Notes under the pieces: generated by a model
Databases searched by the model: none
What the model was told of the DNA's origin: nothing
Seen by the model: only the letters and a program-made list of their open reading frames with translations
NCBI RefSeq assembly: GCF_900111365.1
Contig: NZ_FOGZ01000002.1
Coordinates: 149,199-213,198 of the forward strand
Source of the DNA: Propionibacterium cyclohexanicum
GTDB taxonomy: Bacteria; Actinomycetota; Actinomycetes; Propionibacteriales; Propionibacteriaceae
DNA: 64,000 nt
Direction of reading: 5' to 3'
Shown here: in pieces, positions 1 through 9,023 of the stretch
Layout of the letters: each line of letters begins with the position of its first letter
Position numbering within the stretch: position 1 is the first letter of the stretch
Program-made: the position numbers and the translations under genes

Positions 1-256
1 GAAGTCGCGCGAGGATCCGTGCGCGAAGCTGCCAGACCATGCGCAGCCCTATCGCCAGGAAGACGAGATTGGTGACCAGCGAGGGCCAGGCTCTCGTGGT
101 GAAGCAGGCGAAAGCAAGCAGCAGGCATCCGGCCATATTGAGGACATGGAAACGCACCGAGTCCGGGCGCACCCGCTCGGAGGAAACCAGGTAGTACGCG
201 GCAAGTGTTCCCGCAGCGCCGATCCACCCCAGAGCCATCGCCACGACCGTCGTCAT
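1..256 (-). CDS. CBU_0592/YgjV-like small membrane protein, 3' end outside window
   Basis: Reading the minus strand from an ATG at 256 gives an open frame to the window edge, about 85 codons. The product begins MTTVVAMALGWIGAAGT, followed by a tyrosine-rich helix end and an RVRPDS loop. A second helix contains LNMAGCLLLAFACF and a third follows the typical AWPSLVTN. This helix-loop-helix pattern, with Asn in helix two and W-P-S before helix three, is that of the small CBU_0592 membrane family, whose function is not established. An in-frame GTG at 265 is an alternative start. The gene is divergent from the LysR-type regulator at 438, the usual layout of such a regulator and its target, so the regulator may control it (inference). 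The C-terminus is missing. Confidence 0.72.
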   Translation of the reverse strand, partial: MTTVVAMALGWIGAAGTLAAYYLVSSERVRPDSVRFHVLNMAGCLLLAFACFTTRAWPSLVTNLVFLAIGLRMVWQLRARILARL

Positions 257-265
257 CTCAGCCAC

Positions 266-437
266 GTGCCTATCGTGGCCCCTCGGGGTGTGCAGTTCAA
301 TCGAATCATTCTTCAATGCAGCTTTAGTTTCACTTAAGTCAATTCGGGTTCTCTCCGAGTACCGTCCAGGCCGGCCGGACGCTCGTGCCCGGCCGGACGC
401 CGATGCGGGCGCGCAGCGGGGATGGTTGGCTGGGTGC
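266..437. promoter_or_regulatory. Divergent promoter region between membrane protein and LysR gene
   Basis: This 172-bp intergenic region contains the only A/T-rich patch nearby, roughly 298-345. It holds the 8-bp palindrome ACTTAAGT (332-339) and a direct repeat TTCAAT (297-302 and 312-317). LysR-type regulators usually bind such sites between themselves and a divergent target, so this is the likely shared operator-promoter. No exact T-N11-A site could be assigned with certainty. Confidence 0.4.
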
Positions 438-1388
438 GTGAGCATCCACATCGATCCGCGCAGGCTGGCGATCCTGCTCGCCGTTCAGCGCGAGGGAGGT
501 ATCGTCGCGGCGGCCGATGCGCTGCGGCTGTCACCCTCGGCCGTCTCCCAGCAGTTGGCCCGGCTGGAGAGCGAAACCGGTCTGCGGGTGGTGGAACGCA
601 CCCCGCATGGCGCGCTGATCACGCCAGCGGGCGCCGTGCTGGTGGCGGGGGCCGAGCGCATCGAGACGGAGCTGGCCGACATGGTCCGGGCCCTGCATCC
701 CTTCACCGGAACGGTCACCGGGTCGGTGATGATGGGCTCCTTCCAGTCGCTCATGGGGGCCTTGTTGCTGCGCTTCCGCCACCAGCTGGCTGCTGTACTG
801 CCTGGGGTGGATCTGCGACTGGCCGAGGTCGACGAACCGCAGGGCATGGCGGAATTGCGATCGGGGCAGCTCGACCTGTTGTGCATCGAGCGCGATGCGC
901 GCCCGGGTCGGGCGCCGCGCGGGTACACCGACACACCCTTCTACGACGAACCGTGGGTTCTGGTCACGCCACCGGGAGCACCTCGGATCAATTCACCCCG
1001 CGATCTCGCCTCCCTGGTCTGGCTGCGTCAGCCGGAGGGCACCGCCGGTGACCAGGCGATGCAGCGCATCACTGCCCCGCTGGGCCGGGCCCAGTACAGC
1101 GACTACCGCTACACGAGCTATTCGGTCGCGGTGGCCATGATCAGCGACGGCATGGGCGCCACGGTCATGCCCCAGTTGGCGCTGGTGGATGCCCAGCGCG
1201 GCCATGTGCAGGTCACGCCCATGCCCGAGTTGGGTGTCCGGCGCCTGTTCGTACGGCATCGCACCAGGCTCGCGGCCACCGAGCCGGCCGTCAGCCAGCT
1301 CATCGACCAGCTGATCGGCTGGGCCGCCACCGCCCTCGACCCGCAGGGCGCCCCGACGTCCTCCGCCGACCCGGACCATCGGCGCTAG
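438..1388 (+). CDS. LysR-family transcriptional regulator
   Basis: The 316-residue product starts at a GTG (VSIHIDPRRLAILLAVQ), which fits the family's N-terminus. The open frame extends further upstream, but that part has no family similarity. Residues about 5-62 form the winged helix-turn-helix (GIVAAADALRLSPSAVSQQ, then LESETGLRVVERTP). The remainder is the two-lobed periplasmic-binding-like effector domain. The HTH proper is A-A-D-A-L-x-L-S-P-S-A-V-S, close to the LysR consensus. The effector is unknown. The gene is divergent from the CBU_0592-like membrane protein, which is the best candidate target (inference). It is convergent with glnS, 19 bp away. Confidence 0.88.
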   Translation: MSIHIDPRRLAILLAVQREGGIVAAADALRLSPSAVSQQLARLESETGLRVVERTPHGALITPAGAVLVAGAERIETELADMVRALHPFTGTVTGSVMMGSFQSLMGALLLRFRHQLAAVLPGVDLRLAEVDEPQGMAELRSGQLDLLCIERDARPGRAPRGYTDTPFYDEPWVLVTPPGAPRINSPRDLASLVWLRQPEGTAGDQAMQRITAPLGRAQYSDYRYTSYSVAVAMISDGMGATVMPQLALVDAQRGHVQVTPMPELGVRRLFVRHRTRLAATEPAVSQLIDQLIGWAATALDPQGAPTSSADPDHRR

Positions 1389-1407
1389 AGGGGCCGCCGG
1401 CGCCTGC

Positions 1408-3111
1408 TCAGTTGTTCTTCGCGGCCTTGCGCTGCAGGGCTGCCCACTCGTCGCGCAGCCCGACCGTGCGGTGGAACAGCGCCGGCTCAGTGGGATCGAG
1501 CGCGAAGTAGCCGAGCCGCTCGAACTGGACGACCTCGCCAGGTGCCACATCCTGGATGGCCAGCTCCGCCTTTGCACCCTCGAGCAGTGTTCGCGAGGCG
1601 GGATTGAGATCGTCCAGGGGTTCGCCGGTCGACTCCCCCGGGTTGGGCGCGCTGAACAGCCGGTCGTACAGGGCGACCCGCAATTCGACGTCATGGCCGG
1701 CGCTGACCCAGTGCAGGGTGGACCGTACCCGGCGCCCGTCGGGGGCATCTCCCCCGCGCGAGGCCCGGTCATAGTCGGCATGCACCTCGACGATGTCCCC
1801 GGCATCGTTCTTCACGACATCGGTGGCGGTGATGAGATAGGCACCACGGAGACGAACCTCGTGCCCTGGTGAGAGCCGGAAGAACTTGGGCGGGGGGAAC
1901 TCCGCGAAATCATCGCGCTCGATGTAAAGCTCTCCGGTGAAAGCCACCCGACGGGTGCCGTCGCCGGGATTCTCCGGGTTGTTCGTCAGCTCGAAGTACT
2001 CCACCACGGGCTCGCCGTGCTCGTCGGTGGGCCAGTCGTCGATGACGAGCCTCAGGGGACGGGTCACGACCATGCGCCGCTGGGAGCTCGCGTTGAGCTC
2101 GCGCCGCACGAAGGCTTCGAGCTCCTCGATGTTGTGGCGGGAATTGGTGCGCGTCGTGCCGATGTAGCGGCAGAAGTCGCGCAGCGCCGCCGGCGGATAG
2201 CCTCGCCGGCGCAGCCCGCGCAGGGTGGGCATCCGCGGGTCGTCCCAGCCATCGACGATGCCCTCGGTGACCAGCTTGGCGAGCCGCCGCTTGGAGGTGA
2301 TCGTGTAGGTGAGCTCCAGGCGGGCGAACTCTATCTGGCGTGGCCGCCCGCCGGTCAACGGCAGATGCTCGAGATACCAGTCGTAGAGCGGGCGGTGGGT
2401 GTCGAACTCGAGGGTGCACAGCGAATGGGTGACGCCCTCGATCGCGTCGGACTGGCCGTGCGCCCAATCGTAGGTGGGGTAGATGGGCCAGTCGTCCCCG
2501 GTCTGGTGGTGGCTGGCGTGGCGGATCCGGTACATCACCGGGTCACGCAGGGCCATGTTGTCGGCGTTCATGTCGATCTTGGCGCGAAGCACCCGTGAGC
2601 CGTCGGGGAACTCCCCTGCCCTCATCCGCCGGAACAGATCGAGATTCTCCTGGACCGGACGCTCCCGGAAGGGGCTCGCAATGCCTTCGCGTCCGAAGCC
2701 GCCGCGCTGGGCCGAGATCGCCTCGTTGTCCTGGTCATCCACATAGGCCAGACCCTGGCCGATGAGGTATTCGGCCCACTCGTACAGCTGCTGGAAATAG
2801 TCGGAGGCGTGCACCAGCGCAGCGGGCCGATAGCCCAGCCAGCGGATGTCCTCGATGATCGACTCGACGAACTCCGGATCCTCGGCCACCGGATTGGTGT
2901 CGTCGAGGCGCACATTGCAGATGCCGTCAAAGCGCTCGGCGATACCGAAGTCGACGGTGATTGCCTTCGCGTGGCCGATGTGTAGATAGCCATTGGGCTC
3001 GGGAGGGAACCGGGTCTGGACCCGCCCGGAGTAGGTGCCGAGCTCGATGTCCTTCTCCACGGCGTCGCTGATGAAGTCACCCGCGTCGCCTGCTGCCTCG
3101 GGGTTGACCAT
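1408..3111 (-). CDS. glnS: Glutamine--tRNA ligase (GlnRS)
   Basis: Class Ic aminoacyl-tRNA synthetase that charges tRNA-Gln directly with glutamine; 567 residues, close to the 554 of the E. coli enzyme. The class I HIGH motif appears as PPEPNGYLHIGHAKAI near residue 40. The KMSKS-equivalent is TSKRRL after the catalytic Rossmann domain, followed by the GWDDPRMPTL segment. The C-terminal beta-barrel anticodon-binding domains fill the rest. The ATG at 3111 is chosen because the longer frame to 3183 would overlap the upstream phosphatase gene and has no family similarity. It is the second gene of a pair with the histidine phosphatase, with a 20-bp gap. Many actinobacteria lack GlnRS and use Glu-tRNA(Gln) amidotransferase, so its presence suggests an old acquisition (inference). 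Confidence 0.96.
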   Translation of the reverse strand: MVNPEAAGDAGDFISDAVEKDIELGTYSGRVQTRFPPEPNGYLHIGHAKAITVDFGIAERFDGICNVRLDDTNPVAEDPEFVESIIEDIRWLGYRPAALVHASDYFQQLYEWAEYLIGQGLAYVDDQDNEAISAQRGGFGREGIASPFRERPVQENLDLFRRMRAGEFPDGSRVLRAKIDMNADNMALRDPVMYRIRHASHHQTGDDWPIYPTYDWAHGQSDAIEGVTHSLCTLEFDTHRPLYDWYLEHLPLTGGRPRQIEFARLELTYTITSKRRLAKLVTEGIVDGWDDPRMPTLRGLRRRGYPPAALRDFCRYIGTTRTNSRHNIEELEAFVRRELNASSQRRMVVTRPLRLVIDDWPTDEHGEPVVEYFELTNNPENPGDGTRRVAFTGELYIERDDFAEFPPPKFFRLSPGHEVRLRGAYLITATDVVKNDAGDIVEVHADYDRASRGGDAPDGRRVRSTLHWVSAGHDVELRVALYDRLFSAPNPGESTGEPLDDLNPASRTLLEGAKAELAIQDVAPGEVVQFERLGYFALDPTEPALFHRTVGLRDEWAALQRKAAKNN

Positions 3112-3131
3112 GCGGGTCAAGTTAGCACGGC

Positions 3132-3770
3132 TCACGCGCCGAGGTTCCACTGCGGCTCGGCGTTGTAGCGGCCAAGACGCCATTGGTGCCCGCTGTTTCG
3201 GTCACCACTGTGATGGAGGGAGCTCGCACAGCAGTTCGCGATGGAGTCCAGCCGCCAGCTGGTCGGGAAGTCCCAGCCGAGCAGCCCGCCGATTCCCATC
3301 CGGATGGCGGTGCCATGGCTGAACACCAGGATGGTTCCCTGCGGGGTGCTGGCGTCGATGTGGACAAGGGCGGCGCTCATCCGGGCAGCCACCTCGCCAC
3401 CTGTCTCTCCGGTGACTCCCCAGCGACAGTCGTGCTCACCGCGGCGCCAGGCCCACAGCTCGGGCTGAGCCCGCTCGATCTGCGACCAGGTCATGCCCTC
3501 GCGGGCCCCGAAGTCCAGCTCTGCGAGCCGGGCATCGGTGTTCACCGGCTGACCGGTGAGCTCGGCCACCGGCTGCGCCGTCTGCTGGGCTCGCGCCAGC
3601 GGAGAGGCCCAGATCGCCACCGGCTCGAGATGGGCGAACCAGCCTGCTGCGGCTCCGGCCTGCGCGCGGCCCACTGCATCGAGTGGGATGTCCGTGGCGC
3701 CCAGCCAGCGCCCTTGCGCATTCCACTGCGTGCGACCGTGCCGAATGAGGACGAATCGCGCAGCATTCAT
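3132..3770 (-). CDS. Histidine phosphatase family protein (phosphoglycerate mutase-like)
   Basis: The product of 212 residues belongs to the histidine phosphatase superfamily. The signature VLIRHGRTQWN lies at residues 7-17, with the phospho-accepting His inside RHG. The acid/base region is LAELDFGAREGMTW, and the second catalytic His is in VFSHGTAIRM. These proteins transfer or remove phosphate through a phosphohistidine; the substrate cannot be told from sequence. The C-terminus is an atypical polar tail rich in His, Asn and Gln. The gene lies 20 bp upstream of glnS on the same strand, so the two are probably cotranscribed, with a promoter in the 186 bp shared with the divergent PAC2 gene. 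Confidence 0.87.
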   Translation of the reverse strand: MNAARFVLIRHGRTQWNAQGRWLGATDIPLDAVGRAQAGAAAGWFAHLEPVAIWASPLARAQQTAQPVAELTGQPVNTDARLAELDFGAREGMTWSQIERAQPELWAWRRGEHDCRWGVTGETGGEVAARMSAALVHIDASTPQGTILVFSHGTAIRMGIGGLLGWDFPTSWRLDSIANCCASSLHHSGDRNSGHQWRLGRYNAEPQWNLGA

Positions 3771-3956
3771 GGATCATCTTCCTTCGAGTTCGGGTCCGGC
3801 GCGATCAGCCTAGCCACGTCGGCCTACTACTATCGTCCCAAGCAGTGTTCGCCACGGTGGAGACCGGCACGTTCTTGTGGTGTGAGCGGGAATGCCCGCG
3901 GGCCGTGCGGTGTTCCTCCACAGAGCGTCCACCACAGATGCCGGAGGTAACTGACC

Positions 3957-4970
3957 ATGCTAGATCCACTGACGCTGTTCCAATACGATCCCCAGATCGA
4001 CCAGAGGACCGTGCACGACCGCGTAATGGTCATCACTTTGGGCAGCTACGGCGATGCCGGTTCCGCGCAGGCCCAGTTCGACGAGCACCTGCTGAATACG
4101 CTGACTCACCGCACGATCGGCACCTTCGATGCTGACCAGGTGATGGACTACCGCGGTCACCGTCCGCCGATCGATTTCGACCGGGATCACTACGACAACT
4201 ACGAGCCTCCGGTGATGACCCTCCACGAGATCACCGACAAGTCGGGCAGCCCCTTCCTGCTGCTCACCGGACCCGAGCCCGCCCTGCAATGGGAGCGGGT
4301 CGTGGCGGCGATCGATCGGATCATCGACGAACTCGACGTCCAGCTCGTGGTGACGGCCCAGAGCGTGCCGATGCCGGTGCCTCATACGCGCCCGGTGGGG
4401 CTGCTCAAGGTGGCAACGCGTTCAGACCTGCTCCCCGGCAACCAGCCAAGCGGTTCCTTCCGGATGAGTGCCTCGTTCCTCGGCATGATGACCCAGCGGC
4501 TCGGCGAGTCGGGACGCGATGTCATCGGCCTGGTGGCGCGCGTGCCCCAGTATCTGGCTGAGGCGGAGTTCCCCGATGCTCCCATCGCACTCGTGCGCGG
4601 GGTCAACGAGGTGGCGAATCTCGATGTCCCGCTGGGCGATCTGGAGCAGGCCTCCCGACTCGCGCGCGGTCAGATCGACGCCCAGGTGCAGCAGTCCGAG
4701 CAGCTGTCCCAGATGGTGAGCGCGCTGGAGAAGCAGTACGACACCTTCATGGCTGACCACTCACTGCCGATGAGCGAGGACCAGATCCCCAACGCCGACG
4801 AGATCGGGCAGGCTGTGGAGGACTACCTGGCCAGCCTCGACACCGGCAACGACGGTCCCAACCCGGCGGGGCCGGGACCGGCCGATCGGGGCCCCCAGAC
4901 AGGCCCGGCCGATTTCGGCAACCCGGACCATCCGGATCAGCCCGAGGACCCCGGCGAGCCCAAAGACTGA
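3957..4970 (+). CDS. PAC2 family protein
   Basis: The 337-residue protein matches the actinobacterial PAC2 family, related to eukaryotic proteasome-assembly chaperone 2. Typical segments are the N-terminal MLDPLTLFQYDP, VMDYRGHRPPI, the LLLTGPEPALQWERV strand-turn and the ATRSDLLPG loop. The last roughly 50 residues are a low-complexity Pro/Gly/Asp tail. A role in proteasome or other complex assembly is known for eukaryotic relatives but is unproven in bacteria. The gene stands alone, divergent from the phosphatase-glnS pair and convergent with the PIG-L deacetylase gene. Confidence 0.85.
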   Translation: MLDPLTLFQYDPQIDQRTVHDRVMVITLGSYGDAGSAQAQFDEHLLNTLTHRTIGTFDADQVMDYRGHRPPIDFDRDHYDNYEPPVMTLHEITDKSGSPFLLLTGPEPALQWERVVAAIDRIIDELDVQLVVTAQSVPMPVPHTRPVGLLKVATRSDLLPGNQPSGSFRMSASFLGMMTQRLGESGRDVIGLVARVPQYLAEAEFPDAPIALVRGVNEVANLDVPLGDLEQASRLARGQIDAQVQQSEQLSQMVSALEKQYDTFMADHSLPMSEDQIPNADEIGQAVEDYLASLDTGNDGPNPAGPGPADRGPQTGPADFGNPDHPDQPEDPGEPKD

Positions 4971-4978
4971 ACGTTCCG

Positions 4979-5010
4979 TGCCCGAGGAGGCCTCGGGTCT
5001 CGTCGGGCAC
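4979..5010. terminator. Hairpin between convergent PAC2 and PIG-L genes
   Basis: Two mutually exclusive perfect stems share this segment. The inner one is CCCGAGG-AGG-CCTCGGG (4981-4997). The outer one pairs GTGCCCGA (4979-4986) with TCGGGCAC (5003-5010). There is no T-tract, as is common for terminators of high-GC actinobacteria. Its place between two convergent stop codons supports bidirectional termination. Confidence 0.55.
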
Positions 5011-5038
5011 ACGGCGGGGCTTGGGCCTTCTCGGGTAC

Positions 5039-5857
5039 TCAGGCCTCCTCGAGGGGCCAGCCATGCACCAGTTCACCGGGGTGGGCCGGCTCGCGGTAGT
5101 ACTCGATGCCAAGCACGGCCCGGAAGAGCTGCTTGGGCAGGCTCAAGAAGAACCCGGCATCGCTGGTCTGGCTGGCGTGGCAAGCCAGCGCATCGTGCTT
5201 GCGCCCGACGACCTCGTCCGGCAGGTCCACCGCCCAGCGCAACTCGCTGGCCGATGAGCCGAAGGGCCTCAGATCCTGTGGCTCATCGGAATCAAAGAAC
5301 CCCTGACCGGTTACTCCCAGTTTCACGGCAAGCGCCTTCTGCCGAGCGCGCATGTCACGGTTGAAGCTGCCCTCCAGGAGCCGCAGCGGGCTGCCGAGCT
5401 GGCGGGCGACGGCCGCGCCGACGCGATGCACCATGATGTGGTCGGGATGTCCGTATCCGCCGTCGGGGTCGTAGCTGACGAGGACGTCGGCCTTCTCCTC
5501 GCGGACGATGGCTCCCACGCGCGCGGTCACCTCGGTGAGATCGGCATTGCAGAACGATTCCGGGTCGTGGTTCGAGTCCCACCCGGCCATCCCCGAGTCG
5601 CGATAGCCCAGCCATTCGACCCGGTCGATGCCGATGACGCCTGCCGCGCAGGCCAGCTCCTCACGGCGCCGATCGGCAACAGTTTCGCCCTTCCGCAGAT
5701 CCTCGGCTGCCATGCCGAGCGTGCCATCGGTGGCGATGACGTTGACCACACGGTCACCGCGGTCGTGAGCCAGCACCATCGTGCCTGCGGTCTGCGAGCT
5801 CTCGTCGTCGGGATGTGCATGCAGGAAGACCCAAGTCGCCATGCCTCCATCGTGCAT
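5039..5857 (-). CDS. PIG-L family deacetylase (MshB/Mca-like LmbE fold)
   Basis: Zinc-dependent amide hydrolase of the LmbE/PIG-L family. The metal-binding signature HAHPDDES lies near the N-terminus and the second metal motif is in DPDGGYGHPDH. In actinobacteria this family includes MshB, which deacetylates GlcNAc-inositol in mycothiol synthesis, and Mca, which cleaves mycothiol conjugates. The DDESS tetrad and YDPDGGYGHPDH resemble Mca, but I cannot separate the two. Starts at 5857 (MHDGGMATW) or 5842 (MATW) are possible. A GGAGG stretch sits only one base before the ATG at 5842, too close to act as its ribosome site, so 5857 is preferred. The product has 272 residues. Confidence 0.83.
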   Translation of the reverse strand: MHDGGMATWVFLHAHPDDESSQTAGTMVLAHDRGDRVVNVIATDGTLGMAAEDLRKGETVADRRREELACAAGVIGIDRVEWLGYRDSGMAGWDSNHDPESFCNADLTEVTARVGAIVREEKADVLVSYDPDGGYGHPDHIMVHRVGAAVARQLGSPLRLLEGSFNRDMRARQKALAVKLGVTGQGFFDSDEPQDLRPFGSSASELRWAVDLPDEVVGRKHDALACHASQTSDAGFFLSLPKQLFRAVLGIEYYREPAHPGELVHGWPLEEA

Positions 5858-5958
5858 GAGACCACCAAGGGCCGGTCGCGGCCGCCTCGTGGTCGCTGGG
5901 TGGCGGTCCAGGCCGCGACTTCGTTGGAGGGGCCTTCCCGCGCACATAGTCTGGGGTG

Positions 5959-6972
5959 ATGAACGAGGACCGGGATCCGGAGCAGACCCCACCACCTGGC
6001 GCGCCGGACTTTGAGCCCCCACCTGTGCCTGCATCGGGTCCGTCGTCACCCCCGTCGCCGGGCACCCCACCCGAGCAGCCGAAGCAGCCATCCCCCGCGT
6101 CGCCGGGGCACCCGGCCGATCCGCCATCTGGTCCGCAGATGTGGACCAGGGCGCCCTCGGGGCAGTGGTACGTGCCCCATGAGCCCTCGGCGCAGGCGCG
6201 CGCCCGCGGCGAGCATTCGGAAGGCGCCTTCCCACCGCCTGCCCCGACGTCGAGCCCGGCCTCTCGGACCAGGAGCTCCCACGCTGAACACTGGTTCCAG
6301 CAGCCTGCGGCAACGGGAAGCCGGCGATCGCGTGCACGCCCCGCGTCCGGGTCCTTGGTGTGCACGTACTCGATCATCGGCATCTGCGTGCTGGTGTGGA
6401 TCGGTGAGCTCTACGTGCCAGGGGTTGCGTCAAGCGTGGCGCTCACACCCGATCTGGCATTCAGCGAGCCGTGGCGGCTCCTCACATCGGCCTTCGCGCA
6501 CTCGCCGTACAGCATTTTGCACATCGCCACCAATATGCTCATGCTGTGGGTGATGGGACGCTCCCTGGAGCCCTATCTCGGGCGGCGCGACTATCTGATC
6601 TGTTATCTGCTCAGTGCCGTGGGGGGCAGTGCCGTCTTCGTACTGCTGGCCAGCGCCACCGCGTCGGGAACTGCTGTCGTCGGCGCGTCGGGTGCGGTCT
6701 TCGGACTGTTCGGCGCCCAGTTGGCAGTGTCGCGGCATGAGCGGATGGACAGCAGCGGCATCTGGCTGTTGGTGGGGATCAATCTGCTCTTCGGATTCAT
6801 CGTCCCCGGCATCGCCTGGCAGGCCCACCTGGGAGGTTTCCTCACCGGGCTGGCAGCCGGCTGGCTCGTGCTGCGCGGGCGAGCCTCCGGACGGGGCGGC
6901 TGGGCATATCCGCTCGCGCTCCTGGTGCCGATCGGTGCCATCCTCGCCATCTCCGCGGGCCTGCTCGGCTGA
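5959..6972 (+). CDS. Rhomboid family intramembrane serine protease with proline-rich N-terminus
   Basis: The product of about 337 residues has two parts. Residues 1-130 are a Pro/Ser/Glu-rich, probably cytoplasmic region. The rest is a rhomboid core of six or more membrane segments. The His/Asn helix is HSPYSILHIATNMLMLW, the catalytic serine lies in GASGAVFGLFG, and the catalytic His in WQAHLGGFLTG, so the Ser-His dyad is complete. Rhomboids cleave membrane-spanning substrates; this one's targets are unknown. A GTG immediately upstream (5956) is an alternative start. A second, shorter rhomboid gene lies at 55691. Confidence 0.88.
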   Translation: MNEDRDPEQTPPPGAPDFEPPPVPASGPSSPPSPGTPPEQPKQPSPASPGHPADPPSGPQMWTRAPSGQWYVPHEPSAQARARGEHSEGAFPPPAPTSSPASRTRSSHAEHWFQQPAATGSRRSRARPASGSLVCTYSIIGICVLVWIGELYVPGVASSVALTPDLAFSEPWRLLTSAFAHSPYSILHIATNMLMLWVMGRSLEPYLGRRDYLICYLLSAVGGSAVFVLLASATASGTAVVGASGAVFGLFGAQLAVSRHERMDSSGIWLLVGINLLFGFIVPGIAWQAHLGGFLTGLAAGWLVLRGRASGRGGWAYPLALLVPIGAILAISAGLLG

Positions 6973-7020
6973 GCCCCCGTCACTGGTGGTGGCGGGGGCC
7001 CAGCAACAACGACCGGCCGA

Positions 7021-8742
7021 TCAGCGACGCCGGGACCTGCGAACAGCGAACAACCCGCCGACCGCACCCGACAACACCACAGCCAAACCAACCAGACCCT
7101 CAACACCACCAGCACCCGTCAACGGCAAACCGAGCACCGACGCAGCCCTACCACGACCACCCGAACTCACCAGCCCAGCAGACGACACCACCGACGAAGA
7201 CGCCACCGACGCCGAAGGGCTCGCGGACGACACCGACACCGAAGGACTGGACGACACCGACACCGACGGGCTGGACGACACCGAAGGGCTCACGGAGGAC
7301 ACCGAAGCCGACGGGCTGGACGACACCGACACCGAGGGGCTCGCGGAGGGGGACGGGGCCGCTGTGACGACGGAGGCGACCGCCTGGCCGGGTTCCACCG
7401 CGGTCACAGTGCCGGACGCGTCGACTGTGACCTTCGCGCTCATGGCCGCCGCCAGGTCGATACGCTGCCAGCCCTGGGAGCCGGCGTCCAGCGGGAAGCC
7501 CGAGTCGATCTCGGTAGCCGCCAGCACGGCGCGACGCTGGGTGGGATCGAGCGTCGGGAAGGTCGTCGCGAGCAGGCTCTCGGCGCCGTCAGGCACCACT
7601 GCCTTCTGCCCGGCGGTTCCGGTCTGGCCGAATCCATAGGTCATGCGTGCCTGATATGCGGAGATGGCAGTCGTCCGGTCGGTCACAGCGGTGGTCGACA
7701 CGACGTCGGTGAAGAAATTGGTGTAACCCTTGTCGGCATTCGCGCCAGTCTTGGTGATGCACTCGGCCAATGTCTCGCTGAGGCTGTCAGCTTTGCACCG
7801 GGAGGCGAGGTAGTTCTGCAGTTCGGTGGCTGCGGGTTGCAGAACAGTACTGAAGTTCTCGGCGCTGGACCACAGATAGGAGTTGTTCGCCTGGCCGAGG
7901 ATGCGGCCACCCTCGACGTCGAGCGGATAGTGCACGCCGAGCACGATGCGGTTGTTGCCCGCCTCCGAGGCCCGAGTGAGGATCTCCGGGCCGAGCTGGG
8001 GAAGCAGCTGGGCCAGCGCGGTACCGGTCGCCACAGCGTAGGTGGTGTGGCCCGACGGGAAGGCCTGGGAATACCCCTTGAGCATTGCGTCATACGACGC
8101 GGTATGGGCAGGATCGCCCCAATCGGGGACCTTGTCGATGTTGAGGGAGGGCTGGAGACCGTTGAGTTGTGAGGGATTGGGCTGGCCGGCGAAGCTGCGG
8201 TCGGGCAGATAAGGGCGCGGGTAGTTGAAGGTCGGCTTCGTCCTGCCCGTTCCGACACTCCCTGCCTCGTCGATCGCGGTCACCGTCTTGGGCAGCCGGC
8301 CGTCGTTGAGGCCCTCGTTGAGGTACCTGCTGAGCACCGGTCCCAGCGCGTCGGAGTAGGTCTCCTGCCACTTGTAATCGGCATCGATGAGAGCGCGGCG
8401 AGACTGATCCAGATCGGTGGCGCCGGCGTTGTTGATGGCGACGAGAGTCTAGTCGTTGCGGTTCAGCACAGCCGGGTCGAGAACGGTGCCGCGGAATGCG
8501 GTGTCGGCCTTGGTGGTGTCATTCGTCGTGTCGTAGGGACGCGCAGTCCAGTACTTGGTGAAGTCTGACATGAGCGCGACAGGGTCGGGCTTGCCCGTCG
8601 GGGTGAGCGCGACCTCCTGCGCGGACGCAACCGTCGACGGGGCGGCGGAGGCCTGGTTCAACACAGGTGAGCCGATAGTGATGGTGCTGACAGCGATCGC
8701 CGTCACAGCGGCGCTCTTCAGCGCACGCCCGAATCTATACAT
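7021..8742 (-). pseudogene. Class A acid phosphatase (PAP2 type) with LPXTG anchor, interrupted by an in-frame amber codon
   Basis: One frame of 574 codons runs the whole length with a single TAG at 8449-8451, codon 98. The first 97 codons encode a signal peptide (AVTAIAVSTITIG, cleavage near ASA-AP) and the N-terminal region. After the stop the frame continues without a shift. It carries the full class A phosphatase signature: K-x6-RP, PSGH, and R-x5-H-x3-D as NRIVLGVHYPLD. A long Ser/Val/Pro repeat linker (complement of about 7190-7350) leads to LPLTG, a hydrophobic helix and an RRSRRR tail, a sortase anchor. The intact protein would be a surface phosphomonoesterase. The likely parent codon is CAG (inference). 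Restart at the internal ATG at 8337 would make a protein lacking a signal peptide. Confidence 0.82.
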
Positions 8743-9023
8743 GGTTCCCCTCCAGTCGGGGTCGAGGCCAGGCAGATTCTCCTGGGCGACGACCGTGATC
8801 CCTGGCGAAGCTATGAGAGAGCTGTGACCCCTCAGGGAACCCGAGATGATCCGGAGATGTCCTCCCGGTGAATGCTCGGTGCGAGCACACGGCGCGCACC
8901 CGGATCGATCAGCTCCCCGGCCGACCCCTCGCGCTGTGCGTGTCCACGACGGATACGCGGCAGGCCCTCGAAGGCCGCTGCCTGGTGCCTGCTCCGGGTG
9001 CGCGTTGACTGCCAGCGGAAGTC

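Noticed and set aside
6614..7639. A frame with acidic Thr/Asp repeats opposite the phosphatase linker
   Set aside because: It is the antisense reading of the Ser/Val repeat linker and overlaps the end of the rhomboid gene.
8743..9023. Possible gene in the interval after the phosphatase start
   Set aside because: Frames here are short, overlap the promoter region and have no family features. I see only the upstream region of the phosphatase gene.
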